Shown here: piece by piece, positions 26,265-35,390 of the stretch | Numbering within the stretch: the first letter of the stretch is position 1 | Layout: each line of letters starts with the position of its first letter | NCBI RefSeq assembly: GCF_000568815.1 | Contig: NZ_CP007201.1 | Location: 2,179,654 to 2,243,653 of the forward strand | From: Sulfurospirillum multivorans DSM 12446 | Lineage (GTDB): Bacteria > Campylobacterota > Campylobacteria > Campylobacterales > Sulfurospirillaceae | DNA length: 64,000 bases | Direction of reading: 5' to 3' | The notes under the pieces: generated by a model | Seen by the model: only the letters and a program-made list of their open reading frames with translations | Databases searched by the model: none | What the model was told of the DNA's origin: nothing | Made by a program: the position numbers and the translations under genes

Positions 26265-27121
26265 TAACCGACCACTTCTTTGTATTTAACAGCGCACCCT
26301 TTGGCGAGTTCGCGAATCTTTAAAATGTAGTTTTGACGTTGTGTCACTGAGATCGCTTTGCGCGCATCAAGCACGTTAAACGTATGCGAAGCCATCAAAC
26401 AGTAGTCATACGCAGGCAACGGCAAATTCTCTTCTAAACAACGCTTACACTCGACTTGCGCGTTTTCAAATTGATCAAAAAGCATGGAGACATTCGCGAT
26501 TTCAAAGTTGTATTTGCTAAATTCATATTCGCTCTGTTTATGCACATCACCATAAGTGGTTACACCAAATTGGTTCTCATTCCAGACAAGATCAAACACC
26601 GACTCTTTTTCTTGCAAATACATCGCCAAACGCTCAACACCATAGGTAATCTCAACAGGAACAGGACTGCAAGGAATACCACCTACTTGTTGAAAATAGG
26701 TAAATTGTGTCACTTCCATACCATCCAACCACACTTCCCAACCAAGCCCCCAAGCACCTAATGTTGGAGATTCCCAGTTGTCTTCAACAAAGCGGATATC
26801 GTGTTTTTTGATGTCAAGCCCTAGCATCTCAAGGCTTTTAAGGTAAAGCTCTTGAATGTTGTCAGGACTTGGCTTGATGAGCACTTGGAACTGGTAGTAA
26901 CTTCCTAAACGGTTTGGATTTTCGCCATACCTTCCATCGGTTGGTCTGCGACTAGGAGCTACATAGGCTGTTGCCCACGGTTTGCTACTCAAGCTTCGTA
27001 AAAACGTTGCATTATGAAAGGTTCCAGCACCGGCTGGCATATCATAAGGTTGAACAATCGTACAGCCTTGATCTTGCCAAAACGTTTGGAGGTTTAAAAG
27101 CATTTGACTAAATGTAAGCAC
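26264..27121 (-). CDS. glyQ: Glycyl-tRNA synthetase alpha subunit
   Basis: Catalytic subunit of the alpha2beta2 bacterial glycyl-tRNA synthetase. The 285-residue protein carries [34 protein letters not shown] and [14 protein letters not shown], all diagnostic. The beta subunit gene glyS is not adjacent, as in other Campylobacterota. The start is at 27121; a TTACATGTAA overlaps the leader at 27145-27154. Confidence 0.97.
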   Translation of the reverse strand: MLTFSQMLLNLQTFWQDQGCTIVQPYDMPAGAGTFHNATFLRSLSSKPWATAYVAPSRRPTDGRYGENPNRLGSYYQFQVLIKPSPDNIQELYLKSLEMLGLDIKKHDIRFVEDNWESPTLGAWGLGWEVWLDGMEVTQFTYFQQVGGIPCSPVPVEITYGVERLAMYLQEKESVFDLVWNENQFGVTTYGDVHKQSEYEFSKYNFEIANVSMLFDQFENAQVECKRCLEENLPLPAYDYCLMASHTFNVLDARKAISVTQRQNYILKIRELAKGCAVKYKEVVG

Positions 27122-27157
27122 TATTTCTTCCCTTCTTCATTTTATTACATGTAAAGA

Positions 27158-27646
27158 TTATTTGGTCGGTGGTGTATAACTTTCCACCGCTTTATTCCAC
27201 ATCATTTTGTATTTTCGTTTGGTAAATTCCAGCTCGTCTTGTAATAATCCAAGCTGTTTACTCAGCGTTTCGATCACTTTGCGGTCTTCATCGCAAAGCT
27301 CTTGCATCGAGAAAAGTGCCTCTTTTAAAAAGCGGTTTTCCCCTTTGAGCGCGTCTAGCGTCTCCTCTTTGGCATCCAATACTTTTTCATGCAGGCTTAA
27401 AATCGCCCCAACCGTTTTTTCCACAAATTCAGAGCTTAGACTCACGGATGAACCTTCATACGCTTCATCGAGGACAATGCCTTTGGTCGCAGGAATCAGT
27501 GCTTGCGCACTACGGCTTATTTCTACAAAGCACTGTCCCTCTTCTTCTTTGCTCGTGAGTTTACCCTCATCAATCAATGATCTGATGGCAGAAATATCCA
27601 AATTCATCAACCCGCTAAACTCTTCAATTTCCATCCAACTGTTCAT
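27158..27646 (-). CDS. HTH-like and coiled-coil protein of unknown function
   Basis: 162 residues. The N-terminal part (about 4-50; MEIEEFSGLMNLDISAIRSLIDEGKL) looks like a MerR/excisionase-type helix-turn-helix, and the C-terminal half (about 85-155) is a strong coiled coil with Glu/Lys-rich heptads. A protein of unknown function occupies this slot between purE and glyQ in C. jejuni, so it is a conserved family of the class rather than a chance reading frame. It is 11 bp after purE. Confidence 0.8.
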   Translation of the reverse strand: MNSWMEIEEFSGLMNLDISAIRSLIDEGKLTSKEEEGQCFVEISRSAQALIPATKGIVLDEAYEGSSVSLSSEFVEKTVGAILSLHEKVLDAKEETLDALKGENRFLKEALFSMQELCDEDRKVIETLSKQLGLLQDELEFTKRKYKMMWNKAVESYTPPTK

Positions 27647-27657
27647 TGTTTTGCCCC

Positions 27658-28152
27658 TTATAGGATAATCTCAATCCCCGCAGAATCGGTTTCAACTTTT
27701 TTTGCTTTTAAAATGCGATCTTCTTTGAGTTTCGCCGCCAACTCTTCATCCGCAAGAGCAAGAATTTCCATCGCTAAATAGGCACTGTTAATAGCTCCTG
27801 CTGAGCCAATCGCCACCGTTCCTACTGGCATGCCTCCAGGCATCTGAACGGTGCTTAAAAGTGCGTCCATACCCTCCATAACGCCACCGGTCATTGGAAC
27901 ACCAATGACCGGTTTTGTGGTCAGTGAAGCTACTACGCCGGCTAAATGCGCTGCCATGCCTGCTGCCGCGATAAAGACTTTCGCCCCTTTGGCTTCAGCA
28001 TTTTTAACATATTCATGCGTTCGCTCTGGACTTCGGTGCGCTGAGGAGACGATGACCTCATGCAAGACGCCAAATTTCTCTAACGTCTTTGCGCACTCTT
28101 CCATCACGGTATAATCACTTTTACTTCCCATTATAATAGAAACGAATTTCAC
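27658..28152 (-). CDS. purE: 5-(carboxyamino)imidazole ribonucleotide mutase PurE
   Basis: Class I PurE, interconverting N5-CAIR and CAIR in purine synthesis. The 164-residue protein shows IIMGSKSDYTVME, SAHRSPERT (catalytic His) and AAGMAAHLAGVVAS, then PGGMPVGTVAIG. Its C-terminal 10-15 residues are a little longer than in E. coli. It is 3 bp downstream of the U32 gene. Confidence 0.96.
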   Translation of the reverse strand: MKFVSIIMGSKSDYTVMEECAKTLEKFGVLHEVIVSSAHRSPERTHEYVKNAEAKGAKVFIAAAGMAAHLAGVVASLTTKPVIGVPMTGGVMEGMDALLSTVQMPGGMPVGTVAIGSAGAINSAYLAMEILALADEELAAKLKEDRILKAKKVETDSAGIEIIL

Positions 28153-28155
28153 GTT

Positions 28156-29421
28156 TTATCCTTTTATCTTTGCTCTTAAAAATGTAAACCCTGGTAAGGG
28201 TGTTGGCAAGACAATCGCATTGACATTGCCGCTGTGTATCTCATCAAACGCTTTACCATTGGGCGTTTGAAGTTGTTTAAAGGATATTTTCCACAGGCCA
28301 TCTTCTTCAAAAATAGTGCCAATGTCATTGTCCATTGCTTCAATTGAAAGATGAGCGGGCATGACCACATCATACTTTACATGTAACGCCAAAACATCCT
28401 TACACAAACAGGTCGTGCCATCTTCACTTACTTGAGCTACCACTTGATGGGTGCCTTCACTAATCGAGTGCGCTAAGTTTTGGGTATCATTTTTTTCAAA
28501 CGGACGATTGACCAAATAGCCATCACTAAACCCTCTGTTTTTGGTTGTATCAAGCTCCGCCGTGTATTTGGTGGCATCAAATTGGTTCGCATAATAATCT
28601 TCAATCGCTTGGCGATACGTTTTGGTCGTAATGCCTACGTAATACGAACTCTTGGTTCGCCCTTCAATTTTCAGTGAATCAATGACACCCGAATCAAGTA
28701 TCTCTTTGACATGCGCGCTTAAATTGAGGTCTTTCGCATTCATAATGTGCGTGCCCTCTTCACTCTCTTCAATACGAAACAGTGTTCCGCTCTCTTCGTT
28801 GTGTGCGTAAAGCGTGTACGGGAAACGACAGTCATTCGCACAGCTTCCACGGTTTGAAACGCGTCCGCTTTGCACGGAGCTGATCAAACAGCGACCACTG
28901 TAGGCAAAACACATCGAACCGTGTACAAACACTTCCAGCTCTAAATGTGGTAGATGCTTTTTGATCTGCTCCAAATCTTTCAAACTCACTTCACGCGCTG
29001 CGATAATGCGCTTCACGCCCATATCCGAATAGACTTCGGCGTCAAGGTAACTTAAAACATTCGCTTGCGTGGAGAGGTGAATCGGAATATGCGGTGCAAT
29101 TTTATGCGCTAGTTTAATGACACCAGGAGCCGCCACAATAAACGCATCAGGCTTCATCGCCGCCACACGCTCAATGTGTTTTTCAAGTAACGGAATCTGT
29201 GCATTAAACGGAAAACCATTCACGGTTGCGTGCAGGTGTTTGCCTTGTGCGTGCGTGTAGTTGATCGCCTCTTCAAAACTCTCGTAGGTAAACTCTTTGC
29301 CTGAGCGTATGCGAAGGGAGAAGTGACTCACCCCTGCATACACGGCATCTGCGCCATAAGCCAGCGCTATTTTTAACTTTTCAAAATTTCCAGCAGGAGA
29401 AAGCAGTTCGACGTTTGACAC
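28156..29421 (-). CDS. Peptidase U32-family protein (TrhP/RlhA type)
   Basis: The 421-residue protein begins ELLSPAGNFEKLKIALAYGADAVY and carries the U32 cysteine motifs CFAYSGRCLIS and RGSCANDCRFPY. Such proteins are now linked to prephenate-dependent tRNA or 23S rRNA cytidine/uridine hydroxylation (TrhP, RlhA), and not to peptidase activity. The length is that of TrhP/YegQ-like members. Start is one base after the cheZ stop. A TTTACATGTAA copy encodes LHVK near residue 350. Confidence 0.88.
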   Translation of the reverse strand: MSNVELLSPAGNFEKLKIALAYGADAVYAGVSHFSLRIRSGKEFTYESFEEAINYTHAQGKHLHATVNGFPFNAQIPLLEKHIERVAAMKPDAFIVAAPGVIKLAHKIAPHIPIHLSTQANVLSYLDAEVYSDMGVKRIIAAREVSLKDLEQIKKHLPHLELEVFVHGSMCFAYSGRCLISSVQSGRVSNRGSCANDCRFPYTLYAHNEESGTLFRIEESEEGTHIMNAKDLNLSAHVKEILDSGVIDSLKIEGRTKSSYYVGITTKTYRQAIEDYYANQFDATKYTAELDTTKNRGFSDGYLVNRPFEKNDTQNLAHSISEGTHQVVAQVSEDGTTCLCKDVLALHVKYDVVMPAHLSIEAMDNDIGTIFEEDGLWKISFKQLQTPNGKAFDEIHSGNVNAIVLPTPLPGFTFLRAKIKG

Positions 29422-30159
29422 CTATTTCTTTCCTAAACTAGCGATTAACGCTTCAATATCTTCACTGCTCACAACATCTTCTGTTGTCTCATCACCGTGA
29501 ATATGCACAGCAGAACTGACACGTTTTGAATCATCCTTAGAGCCTTCAAACAGAGCGCTCATGTATTTAGAAAGGGCTCGCATAACGTTAATAACCCGCT
29601 CTATTTTTTGACGGTGAATATCTTGGTACTGCATAATGTCCATCGTCATCATGATTTCATCTTCTGCCATTTGGGCATTCATCAAAAGATCTTCGACGCG
29701 ATCTTTCATCCCTTTGTTGTCATCAAGCGCTTTTTGGAACTGATCGATTTTAGGAAATTTTGTCACCAATGTTTCAAAAAGTGTGATGTTGGTCTCAATC
29801 AGCTTAATGACCTCTTTGGCATTCTCTTCCGCACTCATCATAAAATTACTAACGGTTTCAAGTTTGTCAAATACCTGAGTCGCTTTGATCTCAGAGTCTT
29901 TGGTCACATCATCAAGTTGATGCACCATCTTATGATCAGACGTAGGCGGTGGTGGAGGCCAAGACATCGTGGAGGATGGTCTGTATTCATGCATCATTTG
30001 GGTTGCTGCTTTATCTTTTTCAACTTCTAAAGCCTCACTGTCCGACATCTCATCTTCATCTGATTCCAGACTCTCTTCAATGGCACTGTGGGCAGGTGCA
30101 GCATCGTCCATTTCATCTAAATCGCCCGCCATCAAAGCATCAAGTTCTTCTTGCGTCAT
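29422..30159 (-). CDS. cheZ: CheZ-like CheY phosphatase
   Basis: Chemotaxis phosphatase acting on phospho-CheY. The ATG at 30159 follows GAGGAG by seven bases and gives 245 residues. The long-helix catalytic motif is MQYQDIHRQKIERVINVM (about 180-197), with the active-site Gln as in CheZ QDLTGQ. The C-terminus EDIEALIASLGKK resembles the CheY-binding tail of E. coli CheZ (DLLDSLGF). The N-terminus MTQEELDALMAGDL resembles the CheY-binding peptide of FliM (LSQDEIDALL). A CheZ of this divergent type is known in Helicobacter pylori and C. jejuni. An acidic and proline-rich linker spans about 20-75. Confidence 0.9.
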   Translation of the reverse strand: MTQEELDALMAGDLDEMDDAAPAHSAIEESLESDEDEMSDSEALEVEKDKAATQMMHEYRPSSTMSWPPPPPTSDHKMVHQLDDVTKDSEIKATQVFDKLETVSNFMMSAEENAKEVIKLIETNITLFETLVTKFPKIDQFQKALDDNKGMKDRVEDLLMNAQMAEDEIMMTMDIMQYQDIHRQKIERVINVMRALSKYMSALFEGSKDDSKRVSSAVHIHGDETTEDVVSSEDIEALIASLGKK

Positions 30160-30192
30160 AAGCTTTCTCCTCAAAATGACAAATTATGGTCT

Positions 30193-30198
30193 ATTATA
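30193..30198 (-). promoter_or_regulatory. Predicted -10 for cheZ
   Basis: Minus strand GTTCACTATAATAGACC gives TATAAT 34 bases upstream of the cheZ ATG. It diverges from the hisJ-like promoter at 30211-30216, only about 12 bp apart. Confidence 0.55.
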
Positions 30199-30210
30199 GT
30201 GAACTTTTTA

Positions 30211-30216
30211 TATAAT
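30211..30216 (+). promoter_or_regulatory. Predicted -10 for the PHP phosphatase gene
   Basis: CTTTTTATATAATTTAAC gives TATAAT 35 bases upstream of the ATG at 30251. AAGGAAG at about 30239 supplies the ribosome site. Confidence 0.5.
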
Positions 30217-30250
30217 TTAACTTTAAGACCCTGATACAAGGAAGCCTGCC

Positions 30251-31030
30251 ATGATGATTGATTTACATAACCACACCCCTTTATGCAACCATGCAGATGG
30301 AAGCATTGAAGCGTATGTACAAGCCGCCATAGAGAAAAAAATAGATGTTTTTGGCTTTTCCGATCACGCGCCTATGAACTTTGATGAGGCGTATCGTATG
30401 GATTTTTCCCAAATGGAAAATTATGAAAACGATGTTTTACATGTAAAAGAAACCTACCACGATCAGATCCAAATTTTACTCGCCTATGAGGTCGATTTTT
30501 TAGAAGGGTATATTGATGAGCGTGTGCTGAAACGAAGTGTTGATTATTTTATAGGCTCTGTCCATTTTTTAGGCGCTTGGGGCTTTGACAATCCCGAATT
30601 TATCGGAGAGTACCGTACCAAAAACATTGATGAAGTGTGGGAGCGCTATTTTGCAGCGATTGGAGCCATGGCAAAGAGCGGATTATTTGATATTGTTGGG
30701 CATTTGGACTTGATTAAAGTCTTTAATTATTTGCCCAAAAAAGATGTCAGACTCATCGCAAAAAATGCCATAAAAGCGATTAAAAAAGCCAATATGACGA
30801 TCGAGCTCAATGCCGCTGGCTTTCGTAAACCCGTAGGTGAAGCGTACCCAAGCCATCCCTTGATGGAGTTGATCGCAGAACATGATATTCCAATTACCTT
30901 TGGTTCGGATGCGCATACCGTTCAGCATATTGGATTGCGCCAAGAAGAGTTGCGGTTGATTGCAAAAGCATTTGGGTATAAAAAATGTGCAACTTTTGAA
31001 AGCAGAGATCGAATATTGGTTAATTTTTAA
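30251..31030 (+). CDS. hisJ: PHP-family phosphatase, probable histidinol-phosphatase
   Basis: The 259-residue protein contains the PHP metal-binding motifs: DLHNHTPLCNHADG at the N-terminus, EVDF (about 78), GSVHFL (about 97), GHLDLIK (about 155) and GSDAHTVQHIG near 223. HisJ-type enzymes dephosphorylate histidinol phosphate in histidine synthesis; other PHP hydrolases look similar, so substrate is inferred. An in-frame perfect 14-bp TTTTACATGTAAAA at 30435-30448 encodes LHVK. It lies 71 bp upstream of glnA. Confidence 0.82.
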   Translation: MMIDLHNHTPLCNHADGSIEAYVQAAIEKKIDVFGFSDHAPMNFDEAYRMDFSQMENYENDVLHVKETYHDQIQILLAYEVDFLEGYIDERVLKRSVDYFIGSVHFLGAWGFDNPEFIGEYRTKNIDEVWERYFAAIGAMAKSGLFDIVGHLDLIKVFNYLPKKDVRLIAKNAIKAIKKANMTIELNAAGFRKPVGEAYPSHPLMELIAEHDIPITFGSDAHTVQHIGLRQEELRLIAKAFGYKKCATFESRDRILVNF

Positions 31031-31101
31031 GCATACTATTCGGCTTTATTTTCAGTTCAATCTGATAAAATTACTTAAATTTAAAATCTAGGAGTTACAA
31101 C

Positions 31102-32532
31102 ATGGGTAAATTCGTTAACAGTGTTGAAGAATTTTTCAAATACGCTACTGACAATGAAGTTGAATTTGTCGATTTCCGTTTCACTGACATGAAAGGAACA
31201 TGGCATCACCTTACATATACTATTGAATCAATCAGTGCAGAATCTTTCACCAATGGTATTCCTTTTGATGGCTCATCAATCGATGCGTGGCAACCCATCA
31301 ACAAATCCGATATGTTGCTTAAACCAGAAGCAGAGAGCGCGTTTTTAGACCCTTTCACAGCGGATTCAACGGTTGTTGTATTCTGTGATGTTTTCGACAT
31401 CTATAAAGGTGAACTTTATGAGAAATGTCCAAGAAGTATCGCTAAAAAAACATTGAAATACCTTGCTGAGACAGGTTTGGGTGATGTCGCTTACTTTGGT
31501 CCAGAAAATGAATTCTTCGTATTTGATGATGTGAAAATCAGAGATGACATTAACTGTTCTTACTATGAAGTAGACTCTGAAGAAGGCGGCTGGAATAGCG
31601 CAAAAAACTTTACTGATGGTTATAACACAGGTCACCGCCCCGGCACAAAAGGTGGTTACTTCCCCGTTCAACCAATCGACTCAATGGTAGATTTACGTGC
31701 TGAAATGGTTCAAACACTCAAACAAGTTGGTCTTGAAGTATTCGTTGTTCATCACGAAGTTGCTCAAGCACAAGGCGAAATTGGTGTTAAATTTGGAACA
31801 TTGATTGAAGCAGCGGATAACGTTCAAAAATACAAATACGTTGTAAAAATGGTAGCGCACCTTAACGGTAAAACAGCAACCTTTATGCCAAAACCACTTT
31901 ACGGTGACAATGGTAGCGGTATGCACGTTCACCAATCTATCTGGAAAGATGGCAAAAACATGTTCTTTAAGGCTGGCGAATACGCAAACCTTAGCGACAT
32001 GGCTCGTTGGTACATCGGTGGTATCTTGAAACACGCACGTAGTGTTGCGGCGTTTACAAACCCATCAACCAACTCATACAAACGTCTCATTCCAGGATTT
32101 GAAGCTCCTTCAATCCTTACATACTCTATGCAAAACCGTTCTGCTTCATGTCGTATCCCTTACGGTGCGGGTGAGAAATCGGTTCGTGTTGAAATGCGTT
32201 TCCCAGATTCAACATCTTGTCCATACCTTGCATTTGCTTCTATGCTTCTTGCTGGAATTGATGGTATCAACACTAAAACTGAGCCTATTGGACCAATGGA
32301 TGAAGATTTGTTTGAACTCACACTTGATGAAATTAGAGAAAAAGGTATTAACCAAATGCCTCATACCCTAAGAGGTTCACTTGAAGCGTTAATCCGTGAC
32401 AACGAGTATCTTAAACCGGTTATGACACCAGAGTTTTTGGACACGTATCAACACTACAAATTTGAAACGCAAGTTTGGCCAGATGAGGCTAGACCTACTG
32501 CGTTTGAATTTAAAACAATGTTCTCTTGCTAA
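31102..32532 (+). CDS. glnA: Glutamine synthetase type I
   Basis: Makes glutamine from glutamate, ammonia and ATP. The 476-residue protein has [21 protein letters not shown], the [15 protein letters not shown] metal/ATP region and NRSASCRIP. The position that carries the adenylylated Tyr in enterobacterial enzymes (NLYDLP) reads DLFELT, with Phe in place of Tyr, as reported for Helicobacter pylori GlnA. Regulation by GlnE-type adenylylation is therefore unlikely. TAGGAG lies about nine bases upstream of the ATG. A strong terminator follows. Confidence 0.97.
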   Translation: MGKFVNSVEEFFKYATDNEVEFVDFRFTDMKGTWHHLTYTIESISAESFTNGIPFDGSSIDAWQPINKSDMLLKPEAESAFLDPFTADSTVVVFCDVFDIYKGELYEKCPRSIAKKTLKYLAETGLGDVAYFGPENEFFVFDDVKIRDDINCSYYEVDSEEGGWNSAKNFTDGYNTGHRPGTKGGYFPVQPIDSMVDLRAEMVQTLKQVGLEVFVVHHEVAQAQGEIGVKFGTLIEAADNVQKYKYVVKMVAHLNGKTATFMPKPLYGDNGSGMHVHQSIWKDGKNMFFKAGEYANLSDMARWYIGGILKHARSVAAFTNPSTNSYKRLIPGFEAPSILTYSMQNRSASCRIPYGAGEKSVRVEMRFPDSTSCPYLAFASMLLAGIDGINTKTEPIGPMDEDLFELTLDEIREKGINQMPHTLRGSLEALIRDNEYLKPVMTPEFLDTYQHYKFETQVWPDEARPTAFEFKTMFSC

Positions 32533-32550
32533 TCATTTAAGACGTATTCA

Positions 32551-32590
32551 GGGAGCAAGAGGGATTTCCCTCTTACTCCCCTTTTTTTAT
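32551..32590 (+). terminator. Strong intrinsic terminator of glnA
   Basis: Arms GGGAGCAAGAGGG and CCCTCTTACTCCC (one mismatch in 13 pairs) enclose a four-base loop and are followed by CTTTTTTTAT, 18 bases after the glnA stop. Confidence 0.92.
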
Positions 32591-32595
32591 CTTTA

Positions 32596-32715
32596 CACGC
32601 TTTCCAAGCTAAGCTTGAAAAGCTACGTTGCACTAGGCGCTGAAGCTTGCCTCTGTGAGGCAGAATTAAATCACTTCCTACCTTGCACGCTTTCATTGAA
32701 AAGCTACGAGGCAGA
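32596..32715. repeat. Imperfect direct repeats in the glnA-PBP1A gap
   Basis: CACGCTTTC ... TTGAAAAGCTACG occurs at 32596-32626 and again at 32686-32709 (CACGCTTTC-AT-TGAAAAGCTACG), about 90 bp apart; each is followed by GCA or GGCA. Between them lies a small hairpin GCCTC-TGT-GAGGC (32649-32661). No gene is apparent in this 213-bp gap after the glnA terminator. It could be an intergenic repeat element or a degraded sequence. Confidence 0.6.
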
Positions 32716-32745
32716 GAGTTGTATCACTCTTTCCCCGTAAAGCTG

Positions 32746-34671
32746 TTAGAACATCAAACCACCCTCTTCGTTTAACTCTTTGGTGCTGCTCTTTGGAAAC
32801 GGTGAGACATCGGTAAAAAACTCTGTGGTTCCATCAACCTTTCGGGCATTGACACCTTCTGGCATCTTAAATTCACGTGTGGTTTCAGGATGCAGTTCAA
32901 CATACTTTGTCATAAAGTATTTAAACGCAGGTGCCGCAGAACGACCACCCGTTTCGCCTTTTTTAAGCGGGGTATTGTTGTCATTGCCATACCAGGTAAT
33001 CACTTCAATATCCGGTGAAAAACCACAAAACCAGACATCCACACTGCTATTGGTTGTTCCTGTTTTTCCTCCAATTTCGATGCCCGGAACTTGCGCATTT
33101 CGTCCTGTTCCTCGTTTCACAACCTCTTTGAGCATATCAATCATCAAGTAGCTCTGCTTGGGAGAAGTAAGGATTTGACTCTCTGTTTCATACACTTTTT
33201 CAACTCCTTGACGCGTGATCACTTTCTTGACAAGAAGCGGTTCGACTTTCACACCATAATTAGGGAACATGGAGTAAAAACTACTGTATTCAAGCGGTGA
33301 AATACCAAAGCTTCCAAGGGCGAGTGTTAAATCCATAGCAATATTTTTAAAACCATCTTTTTTTAGCTCTTTATAGACACTGTCCATTCCTAAAAGCGAT
33401 AAAAGATTGATCGTAGCAAGGTTACGCGAATGCACCAACGCCTCTTTAAGTGTGATCAAACCTTCAAAATCATTTTCATAGTTTTTTGGTTTCCACTCTT
33501 CATCGGTTTCACTGTTGACATAGGTTCGTGAAATATCAGGAATTTCAGACAGTGGTGAATAACCCCAATCCAAAGCTTTTTGGTACAAGAAAGGCTTAAA
33601 ACTTGATCCTGGTTGGCGTTTGCTCTGTGTTGCACGATTAAAACTGCTTTTTGCATAATCAATGCCACCCACAAGCGCTAAAACATTGCCCGTGTTGTTT
33701 TCCATAACCACCATCGCACCATTGAGCTCTGTTGCATTGGCATCTTTTCCCATACGAGCAACCATTCCTTTATACCCTACATTAAGGGCGTCATGAGCAA
33801 GTTGTTGCATCTTAAGATCAATCGTAAGGTAAATTTTATACCCACCTTTTTTGATATCGTCGTACTCTGAGGCTAAGCTTTTAATCACTTCATCCACCAC
33901 ATAAGGGGCACGATTGCGTGTTAAGGTTTCGTCATACACCATTGGATGCTCCAAGGTTGCTTTAGTGTATTCCGCCTCACTGATCCAGCCGAGGGTATAA
34001 AGACGGCTGAGAACTTGATTGGCCCTGCTTAGGGAGAGATCCATATGGCGCGTTGGGTCATACGAACTAGGTGCCTTAGGAAGTCCGACTAACATGGCAA
34101 TCTCTTTAAGACTCAGTCCTTCAAGTGGTTTTTTAAAATACCCAAGAGACGCGGTTTTAATCCCGTAATAACCATGCCCAAAATAGACATGATTAAAGTA
34201 ACGCTCTAAAATCTGCTCTTTGGTCAATGCGGCTTCAACCGTGTAGGCAAGAATCGCTTCGTTGATTTTACGGGTCAAGGTTTTTTGGCGTGTCAAAACG
34301 GTATTTTTGATGAGCTGTTGAGTGATCGTACTTGCCCCCTCAACCAGTTTCATGGCATGAATATCTTTAATCAGCGCTCTAAAAATCGCTTCAATATTAA
34401 TACCATTGTGCTCAAAAAATGAGGTATCTTCGGTTGCAACCAACGCTTCAATAACACGTGAAGGAATATCTTTGTACTCAACATAGATCCTATTTTCATC
34501 ATCAAAAAGATTAGCAACAAGATCACCGTTGCGATCGTAAATTTGTGTGGTTAATTTTGGGTTATAGTCAATAATTTTATCGGCATCAAACCGAATCTGT
34601 GCGTATAAAAAGATAATGGCCATAACCGCTGCAAATCCAAGCATGGTTAAAATTGTTATAATGTATTTCAC
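32746..34671 (-). CDS. mrcA: Class A penicillin-binding protein 1A
   Basis: Bifunctional peptidoglycan glycosyltransferase and DD-transpeptidase. The 641-residue protein has an N-terminal membrane anchor (about 3-27), the GT51 domain with EDTSFFEHNGI (about 82) and GASTITQQL, and the transpeptidase domain with PGSSFKP (SxxK, Ser about 355), SxN-like SRN, and GGKTGTTN (KTG about 547). C. jejuni has a pbpA at the equivalent place near maf and alaS. It overlaps the ABC ATPase gene by 4 bp. Confidence 0.95.
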   Translation of the reverse strand: MKYIITILTMLGFAAVMAIIFLYAQIRFDADKIIDYNPKLTTQIYDRNGDLVANLFDDENRIYVEYKDIPSRVIEALVATEDTSFFEHNGINIEAIFRALIKDIHAMKLVEGASTITQQLIKNTVLTRQKTLTRKINEAILAYTVEAALTKEQILERYFNHVYFGHGYYGIKTASLGYFKKPLEGLSLKEIAMLVGLPKAPSSYDPTRHMDLSLSRANQVLSRLYTLGWISEAEYTKATLEHPMVYDETLTRNRAPYVVDEVIKSLASEYDDIKKGGYKIYLTIDLKMQQLAHDALNVGYKGMVARMGKDANATELNGAMVVMENNTGNVLALVGGIDYAKSSFNRATQSKRQPGSSFKPFLYQKALDWGYSPLSEIPDISRTYVNSETDEEWKPKNYENDFEGLITLKEALVHSRNLATINLLSLLGMDSVYKELKKDGFKNIAMDLTLALGSFGISPLEYSSFYSMFPNYGVKVEPLLVKKVITRQGVEKVYETESQILTSPKQSYLMIDMLKEVVKRGTGRNAQVPGIEIGGKTGTTNSSVDVWFCGFSPDIEVITWYGNDNNTPLKKGETGGRSAAPAFKYFMTKYVELHPETTREFKMPEGVNARKVDGTTEFFTDVSPFPKSSTKELNEEGGLMF

Positions 34672-35390
34672 TCTCTAAAACTCCTTTGTCGAAATCCAGA
34701 CGCCAAAAGCTGCTTCGTGTATGCCTCTTTTGGGTCGTTTAATATCTGTTGCGTCAAACCAGACTCAATGATTTTTCCATTTTTAATAATACCCACTTCA
34801 TCGCATAAATGCTCAATCGTTCCAATATCATGCGTCACAAAAAGCAGATCAAACCCACACTCTTTTTGAAGCGTTGCGATCAACTCTAAAACCGTGGTTT
34901 TACTCTCTTCATCCAGCGCCGTGGTCGGCTCATCCAAAAGGAGTAAACGAGGCTCTATGCTCAGTGCCATCGCGATGATGAGGCGTTGCAACTGCCCACC
35001 GCTCAGCTCGGAGGGAAAGCGGTCTAAAAAGTCCACATCCAAATTGACCATGCGAAGGTACTTTTGCGCCCTCTCAAGTGGTGCCATAAACTGCTTTTCG
35101 ATTTTGGTGAGTGGAGAAAGCGCTGTAAAAGGGTTTTGAGGCACAAAAGCGATGCTCTCTCCTCGTTTGAGTTCATAACTAGCGTTGTACGACAGTGTGC
35201 TCTTTAACTCATGCGGTAACATACCTAAAAGTGCCTTCAGCGTCAAACTTTTTCCACTGCCACTCTCCCCAATCAGCGCAAACGATCGCGCAAACGAAAA
35301 GCTTACATGCAAAAGGGTTTTAGCTTTATGTTGAATCACAAGCTCTTTACATGTAAAGCTCAAAATGACCCCTTTTGGATCAAAGAGCAC
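34668..35390 (-). CDS. ABC transporter ATP-binding protein (peptide/nickel type), orphan
   Basis: ATPase subunit of 240 residues related to OppD/DdpD peptide importers: Walker A GESGSGKS, Q-loop FVPQNPFTALSPL, signature LSGGQLQRL, Walker B LLLLDEPTTALD, and H-loop VTHD. No permease or binding-protein gene accompanies it, and the second ATPase partner typical of this family is missing, so its transporter must be encoded elsewhere or it has another role. It overlaps bioF by 31 bp and mrcA by 4 bp. A perfect 14-bp motif copy near its start encodes FTCK, and the upstream near-copy TTACATGCAA encodes LHVS. Confidence 0.85.
   Translation of the reverse strand: MLFDPKGVILSFTCKELVIQHKAKTLLHVSFSFARSFALIGESGSGKSLTLKALLGMLPHELKSTLSYNASYELKRGESIAFVPQNPFTALSPLTKIEKQFMAPLERAQKYLRMVNLDVDFLDRFPSELSGGQLQRLIIAMALSIEPRLLLLDEPTTALDEESKTTVLELIATLQKECGFDLLFVTHDIGTIEHLCDEVGIIKNGKIIESGLTQQILNDPKEAYTKQLLASGFRQRSFRE

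Noticed and set aside
32462-32740. A 92-codon frame spanning the glnA end and the following gap
   Set aside because: It overlaps glnA and the strong terminator and has only repeat-derived peptides.
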